A DNA stretch of 64,000 bases from Paraniabella ginsengisoli (lineage in GTDB: Bacteria; Bacteroidota; Bacteroidia; Chitinophagales; Chitinophagaceae), in contig NZ_JAKWBL010000004.1 of assembly GCF_022513635.1 (NCBI RefSeq), positions 620,001 through 684,000 on the forward strand. Reading direction: 5' to 3'. Every line of letters starts with the position of its first letter. The first letter of the stretch is position 1. Positions 1 through 9,451 of the stretch are shown here, piece by piece. Below the pieces are notes generated by a model. It saw nothing but the letters and a program-made list of their open reading frames with translations. It ran no database searches and was not told the DNA's origin. The position numbers were made by a program, and so were the translations under genes.

Positions 1-744
1 ACTTATTGATCTGCTATTTCCAGTTGCTTTCAACCCTTTTGTAATACTATTATTTATAGGGTCATCGTTCAAGTCACCCATTACAATCATCTTTGCAGAC
101 GGATCGATTATTAATAATGAATCCATAAATGTTCTTATCGTTGTAGCAGCCGCTATACGCGCAGGCTCTGAACGTTTTTCGCCTCCGGCACGGCTGGGCC
201 AGTGGTTTACAAATACATTTATTCTTTCTCCATCGAGCAATCCTTTTACCCATAATATGTCTCGCGTATAAACAGTTTCTTTTGCACCTGCCGGGATCCT
301 TACAAAAATCGGTCTGCTTCTCTCTACCTTAAAATATTTAGGATTATAAACAAGCGCCACATCCACGCCTCTAAAATCTTTTGAATTATAATGCACGTAT
401 TTATAATTACGATCAGCAATTAAAGGATGTCGTAACAAAGTATCCAGCACATACCTGTTTTCTATTTCGGCAATCCCCAACATCGCAGGTCCGTCGGGGC
501 TTACGTTGATTCCTATTTCAGATATTACTTTTGCAAGCTTAGCCAGCTTGTCGTTAAAAACTGCACTGGTATACGCTTTTGACCCACTCGGTGTAAAGTT
601 TACATCATCGTTACTTCCATGAAAAATGGTGTCGTATAAATTTTCCAGATTATAAAATCCTATTACTGCGCTTTTATAAAATGTTTGAGCTTTGGCAAAT
701 ACGGCAATACAAAACAGCAGCAACATCGCCATTAGTGTTTTCAT
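1..744 (-). CDS. Secreted endonuclease/exonuclease/phosphatase family protein (partial)
   Basis: DNase I-like EEP-fold hydrolase; only the first ~248 residues lie inside the window. The ATG at 744 opens a signal peptide (MKT, a hydrophobic stretch, then AKAQ), so the product is exported; an ATG two codons upstream (750) is an alternative. Visible family motifs are GFYNLENLYD near the N-terminus, the catalytic-Glu segment GIAEIENR, NHWPSR with the active-site Asn/His, and GDLNDDP with the metal-binding Asp/Asn. EEP folds cleave phosphodiesters or phosphomonoesters of nucleic acids, sugars or lipids; the substrate cannot be read from sequence. It is divergent from a TonB-dependent receptor and DUF5689 lipoprotein, which suggests a shared uptake job. 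Confidence 0.85.
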   Translation of the reverse strand, partial: MKTLMAMLLLFCIAVFAKAQTFYKSAVIGFYNLENLYDTIFHGSNDDVNFTPSGSKAYTSAVFNDKLAKLAKVISEIGINVSPDGPAMLGIAEIENRYVLDTLLRHPLIADRNYKYVHYNSKDFRGVDVALVYNPKYFKVERSRPIFVRIPAGAKETVYTRDILWVKGLLDGERINVFVNHWPSRAGGEKRSEPARIAAATTIRTFMDSLLIIDPSAKMIVMGDLNDDPINNSITKGLKATGNSRSIS

Positions 745-841
745 GTGCATAGGTTATGATAGTAAAAGTAAATTATTAGCTGGTATCAAAAATTTGTTTT
801 CGATTGATAATTTTTTTATATTTATATCACTAACCTGTTGT

Positions 842-3431
842 ATGAGAAAGACAGCTAACCTATTGTCCCTTTTACTGGGATTTTATGCGTATGCCAATGC
901 ACAGAAGCTAACGCCAATGCCAGACACCATTCCTGAACGGGACACTATTGTTGAAAAAATAAGGACTGAAGTAAGAAGCAATCTACCAACTATTGTGATA
1001 AACGACGATGAGCTTGAAGACGGTGGCTCTAACATAGTATCTTCTATTTTGACTGCCAGCCGCGATCCTTTTCTTTCCGCTGCTGCATTCAGTTTCAGTG
1101 CGCTTCGCTTCAGGCTTAGAGGCTACGAAACAGGAGGCAATGCCGTTTATATAAATGGTATTGATTTTAACGGATTAGACAATGGTTTTACACCTTTTGG
1201 TCTTTGGGGTGGGTTGAACAACTCCATGCGCTCGCAACAAAATAGCTACGGTTTACAAGCCAACGACTTTAGCTTTGGAACCATTGCGTTAAACACAAAT
1301 GTAGATATACGCGCCGGAGCACAACGTGCGCAAACTCAATTCAGCTATGCTCTTTCTAATAGAAATTATCGACATCGCATTACATTAAACCATGGATCAG
1401 GATTTAATAAAAAAGGATGGGCATATAGCTTTGCGCTTACCGGACGATATGCTAAGGAAGGTTTTGTACCAGGTACTTATTATGAAGGAGCAAGTTATTA
1501 TGCAGCGGTTGATAAAAAAATAAAAGACAAAAATATTTTATCGTTCATCACTTTTGGCGCGCCAACAGAAACGGGCAGGCAAGGCGCTTCCGTGCAGGAA
1601 ACGAGAGATATTGTTGGCAATAATTATTACAATTCATCGTGGGGTTATCAAAATGGGAAAAAGAGAAATGCCAATGTATTGCAAACCTTCCAGCCCGTAT
1701 TTATGGCGGCTTATGATTATAAGCCAAATGATAAAACCAGCCTTGTAACAACAGTCGCTTATGTATTTGGTAAAAGAAAAACGTCAACACTTGATTGGTA
1801 TAATGCACCTGACCCAAGACCGGATTATTACCGTTATCTGCCAAGTTATTATGCTAATGATAATCCTGAAATTTATCAATCTCTTCAAAATTTTTATCAA
1901 TCGAATCCTAATGCATTACAAGTGCAATGGGATAAACTGTATGGGGCCAACATCGGCAATATGCAAACTATTAACAATGCGGATGACATAATGAATAATG
2001 ATGTTTCGGGCAAACGCTCGGTGTACATTTTATCGAACCGTGTTAATGACACAAAAAGATTTTTAGCAAACTCCGTTTATAATGCTAAACTAAATAAAGC
2101 CATTACACTAACCATTGGCGCCAATTATCAGCAACAAATCAATCATTATTATCAGGAAGTAAAAGATTTGCTGGGCGGTGATTTTTGGGTAAATATTAAT
2201 CAGTTTGCAGAGCGTGATTTCCCGAATGATATTGACGCTGTTCAACACGATTTAAACCAACCTAATCGCATTATTACAAAAGGTGAACAATATGGTTATA
2301 ATTATAAAATAACTACCAGCCAGGTTGCAGCATGGGCACAGCTTTTGTTTAATTTAAAACGGTTTGATTTATTTGTTGCGGGCGAAATGTCTAACACGAG
2401 TTTTTTCAGAACAGGGTTGAACCGCAATGGACTATTTAAAGATTTAGCTTATGGAAAATCTGTTACACAAAGTTTTAATAACCATTCGGCAAAAACTGGT
2501 ATTACGTATAAATTGAATGGGCGGAATTATTTTTTTGTGAATGGAACTTATCGCACTATGCCACCATTTTTTGAGAATGCTTATATATCGCAACGCACGC
2601 GCAACACGGTTCAGGATGGATTAAAAAACGAAACTATTATTTCTGGCGAAGCTGGATATAAATTCATTGCGCCGCGTGCAAAACTGAGCATTACCGGCTA
2701 TTACACCAAAACAACAGATGCTGTTGATGTGCTTACTTTTTATCATGACCAATTTCAAAATTTTGTGAATTATGCATTGAGTGATATTGATAAAGTTTTC
2801 TTTGGCGTAGAATTAGGAACTGAAGTAAAACTCACGTCTACATTGAGTTTCAACGGAGCGGCATCCGTTGGACGATTTTATTATGACAGCAGGCAACGAG
2901 CTATTGTTACGGTTGATAATAGCGCAGAGACTTGCAAGGCAAACCATTTATTTAAAAAATTATCGCATTCCGTCAACGCCGCAAAATGCTTACAGCGCAG
3001 GCCTGTTCTATCGTTCACCTAAATATTGGTACATCAGTTTTGCCGGAAATTATTTTAGCAATATGTGGCTTAGTCCTAATCCGTTAAGAAGAACGGCAGA
3101 TGCGATTGCAGATGCCGATCCGGAAAATCCGTCTTCTGCCGAAATTAAAAGCGCCATTCTTGCACAAGAAAAGTTTAAAGAGCAGTTTACACTTGATTTT
3201 TTTGGCGGTTGGAGCAAACTGTTGCCGCGCAAGCATTATATCAATAGCAGACGTACTTATATCTTATTCAATCTTGGTGTGAATAATATTTTAAATAGCA
3301 CGAATATTCGTTCCGGCGGCTTTGAACAACTACGTTTTGATTTTGAAGGGAAGAATGTAAACAAGTTTCCGCCGAAGTATTATTATGCTTTTGGGTTGAA
3401 TTTCTTCGGAAGTATTGGGCTGAGGTTTTGA
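842..3431 (+). CDS. TonB-dependent receptor-like outer-membrane protein (frame break at ~2932)
   Basis: Large outer-membrane barrel with a plug-like N-terminal part. The ATG at 842 begins a signal peptide (MRKTANLLSLLLGF..ANAQ). After a short linker comes a plug-like segment (FRLRGYETGG, VYINGIDFNG, GLWGGLNN), then a Tyr/Asn-rich run of beta strands ending in NFFGSIGLRF, with the terminal aromatic typical of barrels. There is no carboxypeptidase-regulatory domain in front of the plug. The frame breaks at ~2932, where removing one T of a TT pair restores the reading; joined length is ~862 aa. It precedes the DUF5689 lipoprotein, likely its surface partner. The ligand is unknown. Confidence 0.8.
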
Positions 3432-3626
3432 GCTAATGAGCCAATTAGCCAATATGATAATGTGATAATGAAATGACTAAGCATTCCGGGTTAACGGAAT
3501 ATGAGCAGTGATTGTTGGCTATTGAAAATCGATTATTGAATATTAATGAGCAATGGACACAACTCCGAAGAAGTTCAATTGCAATAACCGGATGCGCAGC
3601 TTCCGGAGCAAAGAATATGTAGGTTG

Positions 3627-3697
3627 ATTTATAATCGGGACGATAAAACGAGCGTGGCAATACCGCTGCCACATATTTACTGGTGGTTAAATAAAAA
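3627..3697 (+). repeat. Leader element copy A (upstream of the DUF5689 gene)
   Basis: One of five related ~65-nt sequences in the window. The core reads GAGCGTGGCAA, four variable bases, then GCTGCCACATATTTACTG, followed by an A-rich TTAAATAAAA tail. GTGGCA and TGCCAC can pair as a 6-bp stem with a 7-nt loop. It ends 8 nt before the ATG at 3705. The 5' part, with ATAATCGG and ACGAT, is shared with copy D before prfA. Function unknown. Confidence 0.6.
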
Positions 3698-3704
3698 TAT
3701 ACTA

Positions 3705-5729
3705 ATGAAAAATTTTGGTTTCTTTTTAATAGCAATGGTTGCAATTGCCGCGTCTTGCAACAGGCAGTTTGATGCGCCACCAGAAAATGTCGATCCAGAA
3801 ATTGATGTAACGATGTCGATTATGGATTTGAAAGCGCGATATAAGGCCACTGGCAATTTTAAGAGAATTGAGGACGAACAAATCATATCAGGTATTGTAA
3901 TTGCTGATGATCGCTCTGGGAATTTTTATAAACAGATTATTATTCAGGATGAAACAGGCGGTATTCCGGTGTTGCTGGATGGCAATAATGTTTATACGCA
4001 ATATCCCGTAGGGCGCAGGGTTTTTATCAAGCTAAAAGGAATGATGCTCGGCGATTATGGTGGAACGATTCAGGTTGGGCTTGACTCTTCACGCTCCAGC
4101 GACGGACGATTTTTAAATTTAGATGGTATTCCGCAGGTAATGTTTGACGAGTATATTATAAAAGGTTCTTTTAATAATACGGTTACGCCTAAATTGATAT
4201 CGCCCGATGATTTTATCAACAACATGAAAGACCCGCTATTAAGCACTTTGGTACAAATAAATAATGCGGAATTTAGAGATGCAGACATTGACAAAACCTA
4301 TGCTGATGCATCTAAAAATGTAAGCGCTGTAAATCTCACTATTAAAACCTGCAATAAAGAAAGTGTTGTATTGCGAAATAGCAGTTACGCAAAGTTTGCT
4401 GCGTTAAATGTTCCTGACGGAAATGGAGTATTGACGGCCATTCCAAGTATTTTTAATGAGACGATGCAGCTTTTTATCCGCGATACAGCAGACGTGCAGT
4501 TTAATAATACTCGTTGCAGCGGACAAGTTCCAATACCAACTTTAAAAACTATTGCTGAATTAAAAATCTACGCCACCGGCGATTCATCCATTCCGGCAGG
4601 CGTATTTATTAAAGGTGTTGTAGTTAGCGATGTTAAAAATGAATCGACAGGAAATTATCGCTTGCAAGATGCAACAGCGGGTATTCAGTTAAGATTTAAA
4701 ACAGCCTCCAATCCGGATGCAGTTGTTGGCGATTCATTAACGGTTACTGTGGGCGGATTAAGTCTGAGCCAGTTTAACGGTGGGTTGCAGATAAACAATG
4801 TTGAAACGGTTACAAAGTCAGGTACAGGAGTTATTACGCCGCGCACAGCAACAGTTGCTGCGATCATTGAAAATAACCGCACATGGGAATCGACAGTTGT
4901 GATGATTAATAATGTTACAATTACCAAAGAATATGAAACAAATAGTGGCGCTAGTTATATTATTAGAGATGCGACGGGACAACTTAGCAGTTTTATAAGA
5001 AATACTTCAGGCATTACAATGCCGACCAACGCTACAAGCATTGCGGGTTATGTATCATTATATCAATCTTCCAACTCCGGATCTCAACTTGAAACACAAA
5101 TAACATTGAGAAGCCAGGATGATATTATTGGCGGTTCAGGAGGTGCTTTTTCTGCAACTTACGACTTTGCTGATGTAAAGAATTCAACCGGAACTACCGA
5201 CCCTACTGCGCCTCCAACAACAGAAGGTTTGACTTTTAGCAATTTTACAGCAGTGGGCGTAAGTGCCAACTCATCAGCATCTGCCAGATTTTCGTTTAGT
5301 TCGTGGCCAACCGGAGCTGAAAACAGTAGCAATGATTTTACTGGCGCAATCAATCTTTCCAAATATTATGAAGTAACGATTACGCCCGCATCAGGAAAGC
5401 AGATGGATTTAACAAAAATAACATTCACGCTTCAGCGTTCAAGTACAGGAGTAAGACAGGCCAGCTTGCGTTCAAGCATTGACGCTTATTCGTCCAACCT
5501 TCCTGCATCTATTGATCCAGAAAATGAAAACCTGTCTGTAGTTAATGCTAATATTTTTCAGGTTACGGATGAGGTTACCAACGCGCAAAACGGCTGTGCC
5601 ATTATGTTAGGAGCGGCTTATGTAAATATTAGCGGCTCGGTTACTTTTAGATTTTATGGCTTTAATGCCGAAAGCACCGGCGGTTCATTTAGTATTGATA
5701 ATGTAAAGTTTGAAGGCGTGGTAAAATAG
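3705..5729 (+). CDS. DUF5689-type lipoprotein with OB-fold-like repeats
   Basis: Exported lipoprotein of ~674 aa. The ATG at 3705 was chosen because it starts a lipoprotein signal (MKNFGFFLIAMVAIAASC) with the lipobox Cys followed by N; the open frame reaching back to 3624 is the leader element, not coding. Residues ~35-260 look like DUF5689 (ISGIVIADDRSGNFYKQIIIQD, an OB-fold strand pattern). Similar OB-like units recur at ~300-390 (GVVVSDVKNESTGNYRLQD) and ~400-490, and a beta-sandwich-like tail fills the rest. It follows the TonB-dependent receptor and probably sits on the cell surface as a binding partner. Family assignment is by pattern recognition only. Confidence 0.7.
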   Translation: MKNFGFFLIAMVAIAASCNRQFDAPPENVDPEIDVTMSIMDLKARYKATGNFKRIEDEQIISGIVIADDRSGNFYKQIIIQDETGGIPVLLDGNNVYTQYPVGRRVFIKLKGMMLGDYGGTIQVGLDSSRSSDGRFLNLDGIPQVMFDEYIIKGSFNNTVTPKLISPDDFINNMKDPLLSTLVQINNAEFRDADIDKTYADASKNVSAVNLTIKTCNKESVVLRNSSYAKFAALNVPDGNGVLTAIPSIFNETMQLFIRDTADVQFNNTRCSGQVPIPTLKTIAELKIYATGDSSIPAGVFIKGVVVSDVKNESTGNYRLQDATAGIQLRFKTASNPDAVVGDSLTVTVGGLSLSQFNGGLQINNVETVTKSGTGVITPRTATVAAIIENNRTWESTVVMINNVTITKEYETNSGASYIIRDATGQLSSFIRNTSGITMPTNATSIAGYVSLYQSSNSGSQLETQITLRSQDDIIGGSGGAFSATYDFADVKNSTGTTDPTAPPTTEGLTFSNFTAVGVSANSSASARFSFSSWPTGAENSSNDFTGAINLSKYYEVTITPASGKQMDLTKITFTLQRSSTGVRQASLRSSIDAYSSNLPASIDPENENLSVVNANIFQVTDEVTNAQNGCAIMLGAAYVNISGSVTFRFYGFNAESTGGSFSIDNVKFEGVVK

Positions 5730-5875
5730 GGAGAAGGTTGGCAGTTCACAGATGACAGTTGACAGCGTGTCTAAAATACATTGACAGGTTTAAATGATTC
5801 TAAGCACTTTTATCATCCAGACTATGTCCTCGTCTCATAAGTCTGTCATCCGTCCACTAACATCCGTCATCTATA

Positions 5876-5903
5876 TTGAATTCATTCTAAAAATGTACAT
5901 TCG
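5876..5903 (+). promoter_or_regulatory. Promoter of the DMT transporter gene
   Basis: TTG at 5876-5878 and TACATTCG at 5896-5903 match the Bacteroidota -33/-7 pattern (TTTG, TAnnTTTG) with 17 bases between them. The start codon follows at 5918. Not experimentally supported. Confidence 0.45.
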
Positions 5904-5917
5904 TAGCCTTTTTAGAA

Positions 5918-6829
5918 ATGAACAGTAAACAATCCTGGCTTATCACCGGCCTTATATTTGCCATCCTCTGGCCTTCGGCATCTACAGCAACTAAACTGGC
6001 GTTAACCGAAGCGCAACCTTTAGTTGTTGCGGTTTGCAGGTTTGGTATAGCAGCGGCAATTATGCTTTTTATTTCACATGTTATATTAAGGAAAAGGTTG
6101 CCTCAACGTAGCGAGTGGAAACAATTAGCGATTTACGGGTTGCTAAATATTAGTGTTTATTTAGGCATGTATGTCATCGCCATGAAAGAAGTAACCGCCA
6201 GCGTCGGCGCGCTAACGGTGGCTGCAAGTCCTGTTTTTATTAGCTTTTTATCATTTTTCCTGTTAAAGAAACCGATCAGCTTTCCCATATTACTGGCGCT
6301 GCTTGTTTGTATTTCCGGGTTTGTTGTTGTAGCCTGGCCATTGATTGGCGAAGCGGCTGTAACCGTAAGGGGGCTTACCTTACTAATTTTAAGTATGTTT
6401 TCCTATTCGGTTGGCACCATTTATTTTTCGTCAAAAAAATGGGAAGGTTTACATCTTCTTACCATTAATGGCTGGCAAACATTGTTAGGCGGCTTGTTCC
6501 TGCTTCCTTTTATGTTTATTACGTACAAAAAAGAGGCAAATCATTTTGATCATGATTTTTGGATTGGTACCACCTGGCTTGCCATACCTGTTTCGATCGT
6601 TGCCGTTTTGCTTTGGTTAAAACTTATTAAACAGGATGCCGTAAAAGCTGGCCTTTGGCTATTTCTGTGTCCCATATTCGGAATCCTTATCGCTGCAATA
6701 CTTCTGAAAGATAAGGTAAGCGCCTACACAGTTGTAGGCGTGACGCTGGTTTTGACAGGCTTGGGCATAAGCCATTATGGTAAAAGGAAATTCAGGATGC
6801 CTTTTAGCCGTTATATTTTTCGTGATTAG
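5918..6829 (+). CDS. EamA/DMT-family transporter
   Basis: Inner-membrane protein of 303 aa made of two homologous five-helix halves, the standard DMT/EamA layout. Ten hydrophobic segments are visible, from WLITGLIFAILWPSAS to TVVGVTLVLTGLGI. The first half has LAL..AQPLVVAVCRF and VGALTVAASPVF, which match EamA repeats. Such proteins usually export metabolites or amino acids; the substrate is not predictable. The gene is intact and monocistronic, with its own promoter upstream and the IS110 element downstream. Confidence 0.85.
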   Translation: MNSKQSWLITGLIFAILWPSASTATKLALTEAQPLVVAVCRFGIAAAIMLFISHVILRKRLPQRSEWKQLAIYGLLNISVYLGMYVIAMKEVTASVGALTVAASPVFISFLSFFLLKKPISFPILLALLVCISGFVVVAWPLIGEAAVTVRGLTLLILSMFSYSVGTIYFSSKKWEGLHLLTINGWQTLLGGLFLLPFMFITYKKEANHFDHDFWIGTTWLAIPVSIVAVLLWLKLIKQDAVKAGLWLFLCPIFGILIAAILLKDKVSAYTVVGVTLVLTGLGISHYGKRKFRMPFSRYIFRD

Positions 6830-6861
6830 TAAAGATGGTAGATGGTAGTAGATAGTGGAGT

Positions 6862-6889
6862 TGTTTAAACTTATTTTTTTACCACATAG
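6862..6889 (+). repeat. Left part of a dispersed repeat, apparently split by the IS110 element
   Basis: TGTTTAAACTTA, a T run and ACCACATAG match the first half of an uninterrupted copy at 13244-13305. The second half (GAGAAACATAGG..) reappears at 8301-8341 on the other side of the transposase, suggesting insertion inside the repeat. Confidence 0.5.
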
Positions 6890-6956
6890 ATTCTGTGTTA
6901 AAAACCAAAGATTTTTTAATTAATTTCGAATTTTAGGCGGCTATGCGCCAGCCTGT

Positions 6957-6985
6957 GTAGGGAGCAATATTTATTTGCTTCCTAC
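6957..6985 (-). terminator. Hairpin overlapping the transposase stop codon
   Basis: GTAGGGAGCAA (6957-6967) pairs with TTGCTTCCTAC (6975-6985), 11 bp with one G-T wobble and a 7-nt loop. It overlaps the TAG stop of the transposase. No T-tract follows on the minus strand, so it may be an IS-end structure and not a terminator. Confidence 0.35.
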
Positions 6986-8034
6986 TCCTTTTTTCCATCT
7001 TCTGTATCATGTTCTCCAGTATTGTTGTTAAAATAGTTTTTATCATATTTTTCTTGCTTTTTATAGAGCGTGTACATTAGTTCTAGCAGCTTTCTTTGTA
7101 TAGCTACTACAGCTTTCATTTTAATGCCGTGCCTGGCTACTAATCTTGCAAATATGGCTTTAAATCTTTCATCATGGCTTATTGCGCCCAACGCCGGCAT
7201 GTGCAAAGATTTTCGCAAATACTTGTTGCCTCTTTTTGATATTTTGGGTTTTCCTTTTACCGAAGTACCCGATTGCTTTTCCTTTACATCTAAGCCCGCA
7301 TAACTAGTCAGTTGTTTTTTATTCTTTATCAAATCAAAACCATTCGTTTCTGCCAGCACAGTTGAAGCGGTTAATAACCCCACTCCGGGAATGGAACATA
7401 ATAAATCAACCGCAACTTTTATTTTTTCATTTGACTTTATCAATACATTGATCTCTTGAACCACTTCTGTTATTTGTTTATCGAAAAACGTGATCTGCTT
7501 TTTTAGCCTGCTTACGGTATTTTTAAGTGGTATCGCTTCTGCCTGTTCTGCATGAAGCTGATTCTTGGCTACAGTGCGTGCCTGCACTATCTGATCTCGT
7601 TCCCTTACCAACTGCCGCATTTGCTTAAATACAGGATCGGGAGGACTCCAGGGCTCTGATTTTCGCTCTAATCCGAACTGTGTAATAGCTTCGCTGGCTG
7701 TTTTGTCCGTAACCGTTTTGACTTCTAATGAGCGGGCATAGTTGCTGATTTTATTGGGTAACACAATGTTCACTTGCTGATTATTCAGATAAAGATGATA
7801 CGCAAGCTTTTCATGATAAACACCCGTTGCTTCCATAAAAAATAGAACTTCAATAACTTCCTCTGACAACTTTTTTACCCAGCTTAATAAAGAATCGAAT
7901 CCTTTTACATTGTTCACAAATGTTTTGTGGGCATACACTTGCGAGCTAAAATCATCGTACATACGGCCAAATGCCACTACCAATTCTTTCTGCGCTACAT
8001 CAATACCGCAAACCTGTTTTACAATTTGTTTCAT
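6982..8034 (-). CDS. IS110-family transposase (DEDD recombinase)
   Basis: Transposase of ~350 aa. The start at 8034 (MKQIVKQVCGIDVAQKE) was chosen because the family begins just before the GIDV catalytic strand; the frame stays open to 8190 without family similarity. The N-terminal RuvC-like DEDD part shows GIDVAQ (Asp), FFMEATGVYH (Glu) and the VKTVTDKTASEAI segment (Asp). The C-terminal transposase domain shows SIPGVGLLTASTVLAE, then SYAGLDVKEKQSGTS with the conserved Ser, and KRGNKYLRKSLHMPA. Family members act with a bridge RNA from the element end. The gene is intact, so the copy may be active. Confidence 0.93.
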   Translation of the reverse strand: MKQIVKQVCGIDVAQKELVVAFGRMYDDFSSQVYAHKTFVNNVKGFDSLLSWVKKLSEEVIEVLFFMEATGVYHEKLAYHLYLNNQQVNIVLPNKISNYARSLEVKTVTDKTASEAITQFGLERKSEPWSPPDPVFKQMRQLVRERDQIVQARTVAKNQLHAEQAEAIPLKNTVSRLKKQITFFDKQITEVVQEINVLIKSNEKIKVAVDLLCSIPGVGLLTASTVLAETNGFDLIKNKKQLTSYAGLDVKEKQSGTSVKGKPKISKRGNKYLRKSLHMPALGAISHDERFKAIFARLVARHGIKMKAVVAIQRKLLELMYTLYKKQEKYDKNYFNNNTGEHDTEDGKKE

Positions 8035-8290
8035 ACCAATACTTTTGAAAATAAAAAAGTAAAGTGAAAAATCCCCCTTCGTTTTGTCTCCTGCTTGGAT
8101 ATTCTGGATACAAAGCTTTGCCCTGTTCCTTACATTCTGTTCAAACTCGAAGAGATAAAAAAGGATGAGGCTATATCTATGTGAGAGCATACTTAACGTT
8201 GCTTAGGTACATATTCGCTCTCATCCTTTTTCACTTTATAAACTCAAATCTATTGGTATCTTTAATCAAAATCTCAAAGAACTATTTTTA
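8035..8290 (-). ncRNA. Candidate IS110 bridge-RNA region
   Basis: Noncoding ~250-nt segment directly upstream of the transposase, where IS110-group elements carry their bridge RNA. It contains a 12-bp inverted repeat, AAAAAGGATGAG (8158-8169) with CTCATCCTTTTT (8220-8231), around a 50-nt internal part. A competing pairing is GAGAGC (8183-8188) with GCTCTC (8217-8222). A 10-bp palindrome CAAAGCTTTG lies at 8111-8120. No loop has been matched to a target, so the call rests on position and foldability. Confidence 0.35.
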
Positions 8291-8300
8291 TAAAAACAAA

Positions 8301-8671
8301 CATAGGAGAAACATAGGTTTTTATGATAAGCAGGAAACATAAATACAACATAATCGTTCATTTTCCAGAGGCTATATTCCGCCTACGGCGGATACTCTAT
8401 ATCCTCAAATGAAGAAAGCGCTATGTTTCTATGTGTTTTATAAAAAGTCTAAACAAGTTCAGTAGTAAAAAGTAGAATAACATTCCTGTTAATCCAAATA
8501 ATCCTAAAAATCAAGGTTCAGACATTATTGTCGTTTATGCAGGATGCCACATGTTATACATTTAAAACGAGCGTGGCAAGATCGATGCCATCTATTTATT
8601 GCCTGTTTAATAAAATTTGAAATCACCGTTTTGTGGAAGAGCCTTAATTTTACGGTTTACAATTCTATTAT
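8301..8671. other. Noncoding stretch with repeat fragments
   Basis: No gene seen. It holds the right half of the repeat split by the IS (8301-8341), a perfect TCCGCC-TAC-GGCGGA hairpin at 8378-8392, an inverted partial repeat copy at 8421-8455 (CTATGTTTCTATGTG..), and leader element copy B at 8549-8610 before lpxH. Confidence 0.5.
8549..8610 (+). repeat. Leader element copy B (upstream of lpxH)
   Basis: Core GAGCGTGGCAA, four bases, GATGCCATCTATTTATTG, then TTTAATAAAA. TGGCA and TGCCA can form a 5-bp stem around a 7-nt loop. The gene start at 8672 is ~60 nt downstream. Confidence 0.6.
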
Positions 8672-9451
8672 TTGGAAAACGGGAAAAGCATATATTTTTT
8701 ATCAGACTTTCACTTGGGTGTTCCTTCTCATGAAGAGAGCCTTGTCAGGGAAAAATTGATCATTCGGTTTTTAAATGAAATTGAACCAACAGCCAGCGAA
8801 ATTTTTATCGTTGGCGATATGTTTGATTTTTGGTACGAATACAAATATGTAGTTCCAAAAGGTTATGTACGATTGTTAGGTAAACTGGCAGAGCTTTCAG
8901 ACAAAGGCATTCAACTGCATTTTTTTGTTGGCAATCATGATATGTGGATGAATGATTACATGCAGCAAGAGCTGAATATGAAAGTTTATTTTGAACCGCA
9001 GGAGTTTGAGTGGAACGGTAAAAAATTTTTAATCGGACATGGTGATGGGCTTGGACCAGGAGACAAAGGTTACAAACGATTAAAAAAGATATTTAGAAAT
9101 CCGGTGTGTCAATGGGCATTTGGTATTTTACCTCCGCAAATTGGTGTGGGTGTTGCCAATTACATGAGTCGCAGAAGCCGAGCGAAAACAGGCAACACGG
9201 AAGAGGTTTTTTTGGGAGCAGACAAAGAGTGGCTGATACAATATTGCAAACAAAAACTTCAGGAAAAGAATTTTGATTTTTTTGTGTTTGGGCATAGACA
9301 TTTACCTATTGATTTTCGTCTAACAACAAACAGCCGGTATATTAACCTGGGAGACTGGATCAGTTTTTATACTTATGCCGTTTTTGACGGCAACGATATA
9401 CAATTGTTATCTTACAACAATAATGAACATAAAATTATTCGCAACTATTGA
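8672..9451 (+). CDS. lpxH: UDP-2,3-diacylglucosamine diphosphatase (LpxH)
   Basis: Calcineurin-like metallophosphoesterase of 259 aa that hydrolyses UDP-2,3-diacylglucosamine to lipid X in lipid A synthesis, on the inner face of the cytoplasmic membrane. All metal-binding motifs are present in order: SDFHLG (~9-14), GDMFDFW (~46-52), GNHD (~89-92), GHGD (~122-125) and GHRH (~210-213). The start is a TTG at 8672; no ATG fits, because the SDFHLG motif lies nine codons in. The stop overlaps the next start (TTGA), pointing to translational coupling. The related LpxI-type alternative is excluded by the fold motifs. Confidence 0.9.
   Translation: MENGKSIYFLSDFHLGVPSHEESLVREKLIIRFLNEIEPTASEIFIVGDMFDFWYEYKYVVPKGYVRLLGKLAELSDKGIQLHFFVGNHDMWMNDYMQQELNMKVYFEPQEFEWNGKKFLIGHGDGLGPGDKGYKRLKKIFRNPVCQWAFGILPPQIGVGVANYMSRRSRAKTGNTEEVFLGADKEWLIQYCKQKLQEKNFDFFVFGHRHLPIDFRLTTNSRYINLGDWISFYTYAVFDGNDIQLLSYNNNEHKIIRNY

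Larger units (their letters stand above)
6890..8300 (-). mobile_element. IS110-family insertion sequence, inferred ends
   Basis: Ends are inferred, not proven. The dispersed repeat at 13244-13305 reads continuously from ACCACAT into AGAAACATAGG. Here the left part stops at CATAG (6885-6889) and the right part resumes at CATAG (8301-8305). The ~1.41-kb insert holds one transposase on the minus strand, ~265 nt upstream of it and ~92 nt after it, and no terminal inverted repeats. That layout is usual for IS110-type elements. The exact core dinucleotide cannot be fixed from this copy alone. Confidence 0.55.

Noticed and set aside
692-841. Receptor gene starting at 692
   Set aside because: It would read through the divergent promoter and the start of the EEP gene; the signal peptide begins at 842.
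6982-8190. IS110 transposase starting at 8190
   Set aside because: The frame is open there, but the family begins just before GIDV, so 8034 is the better start.
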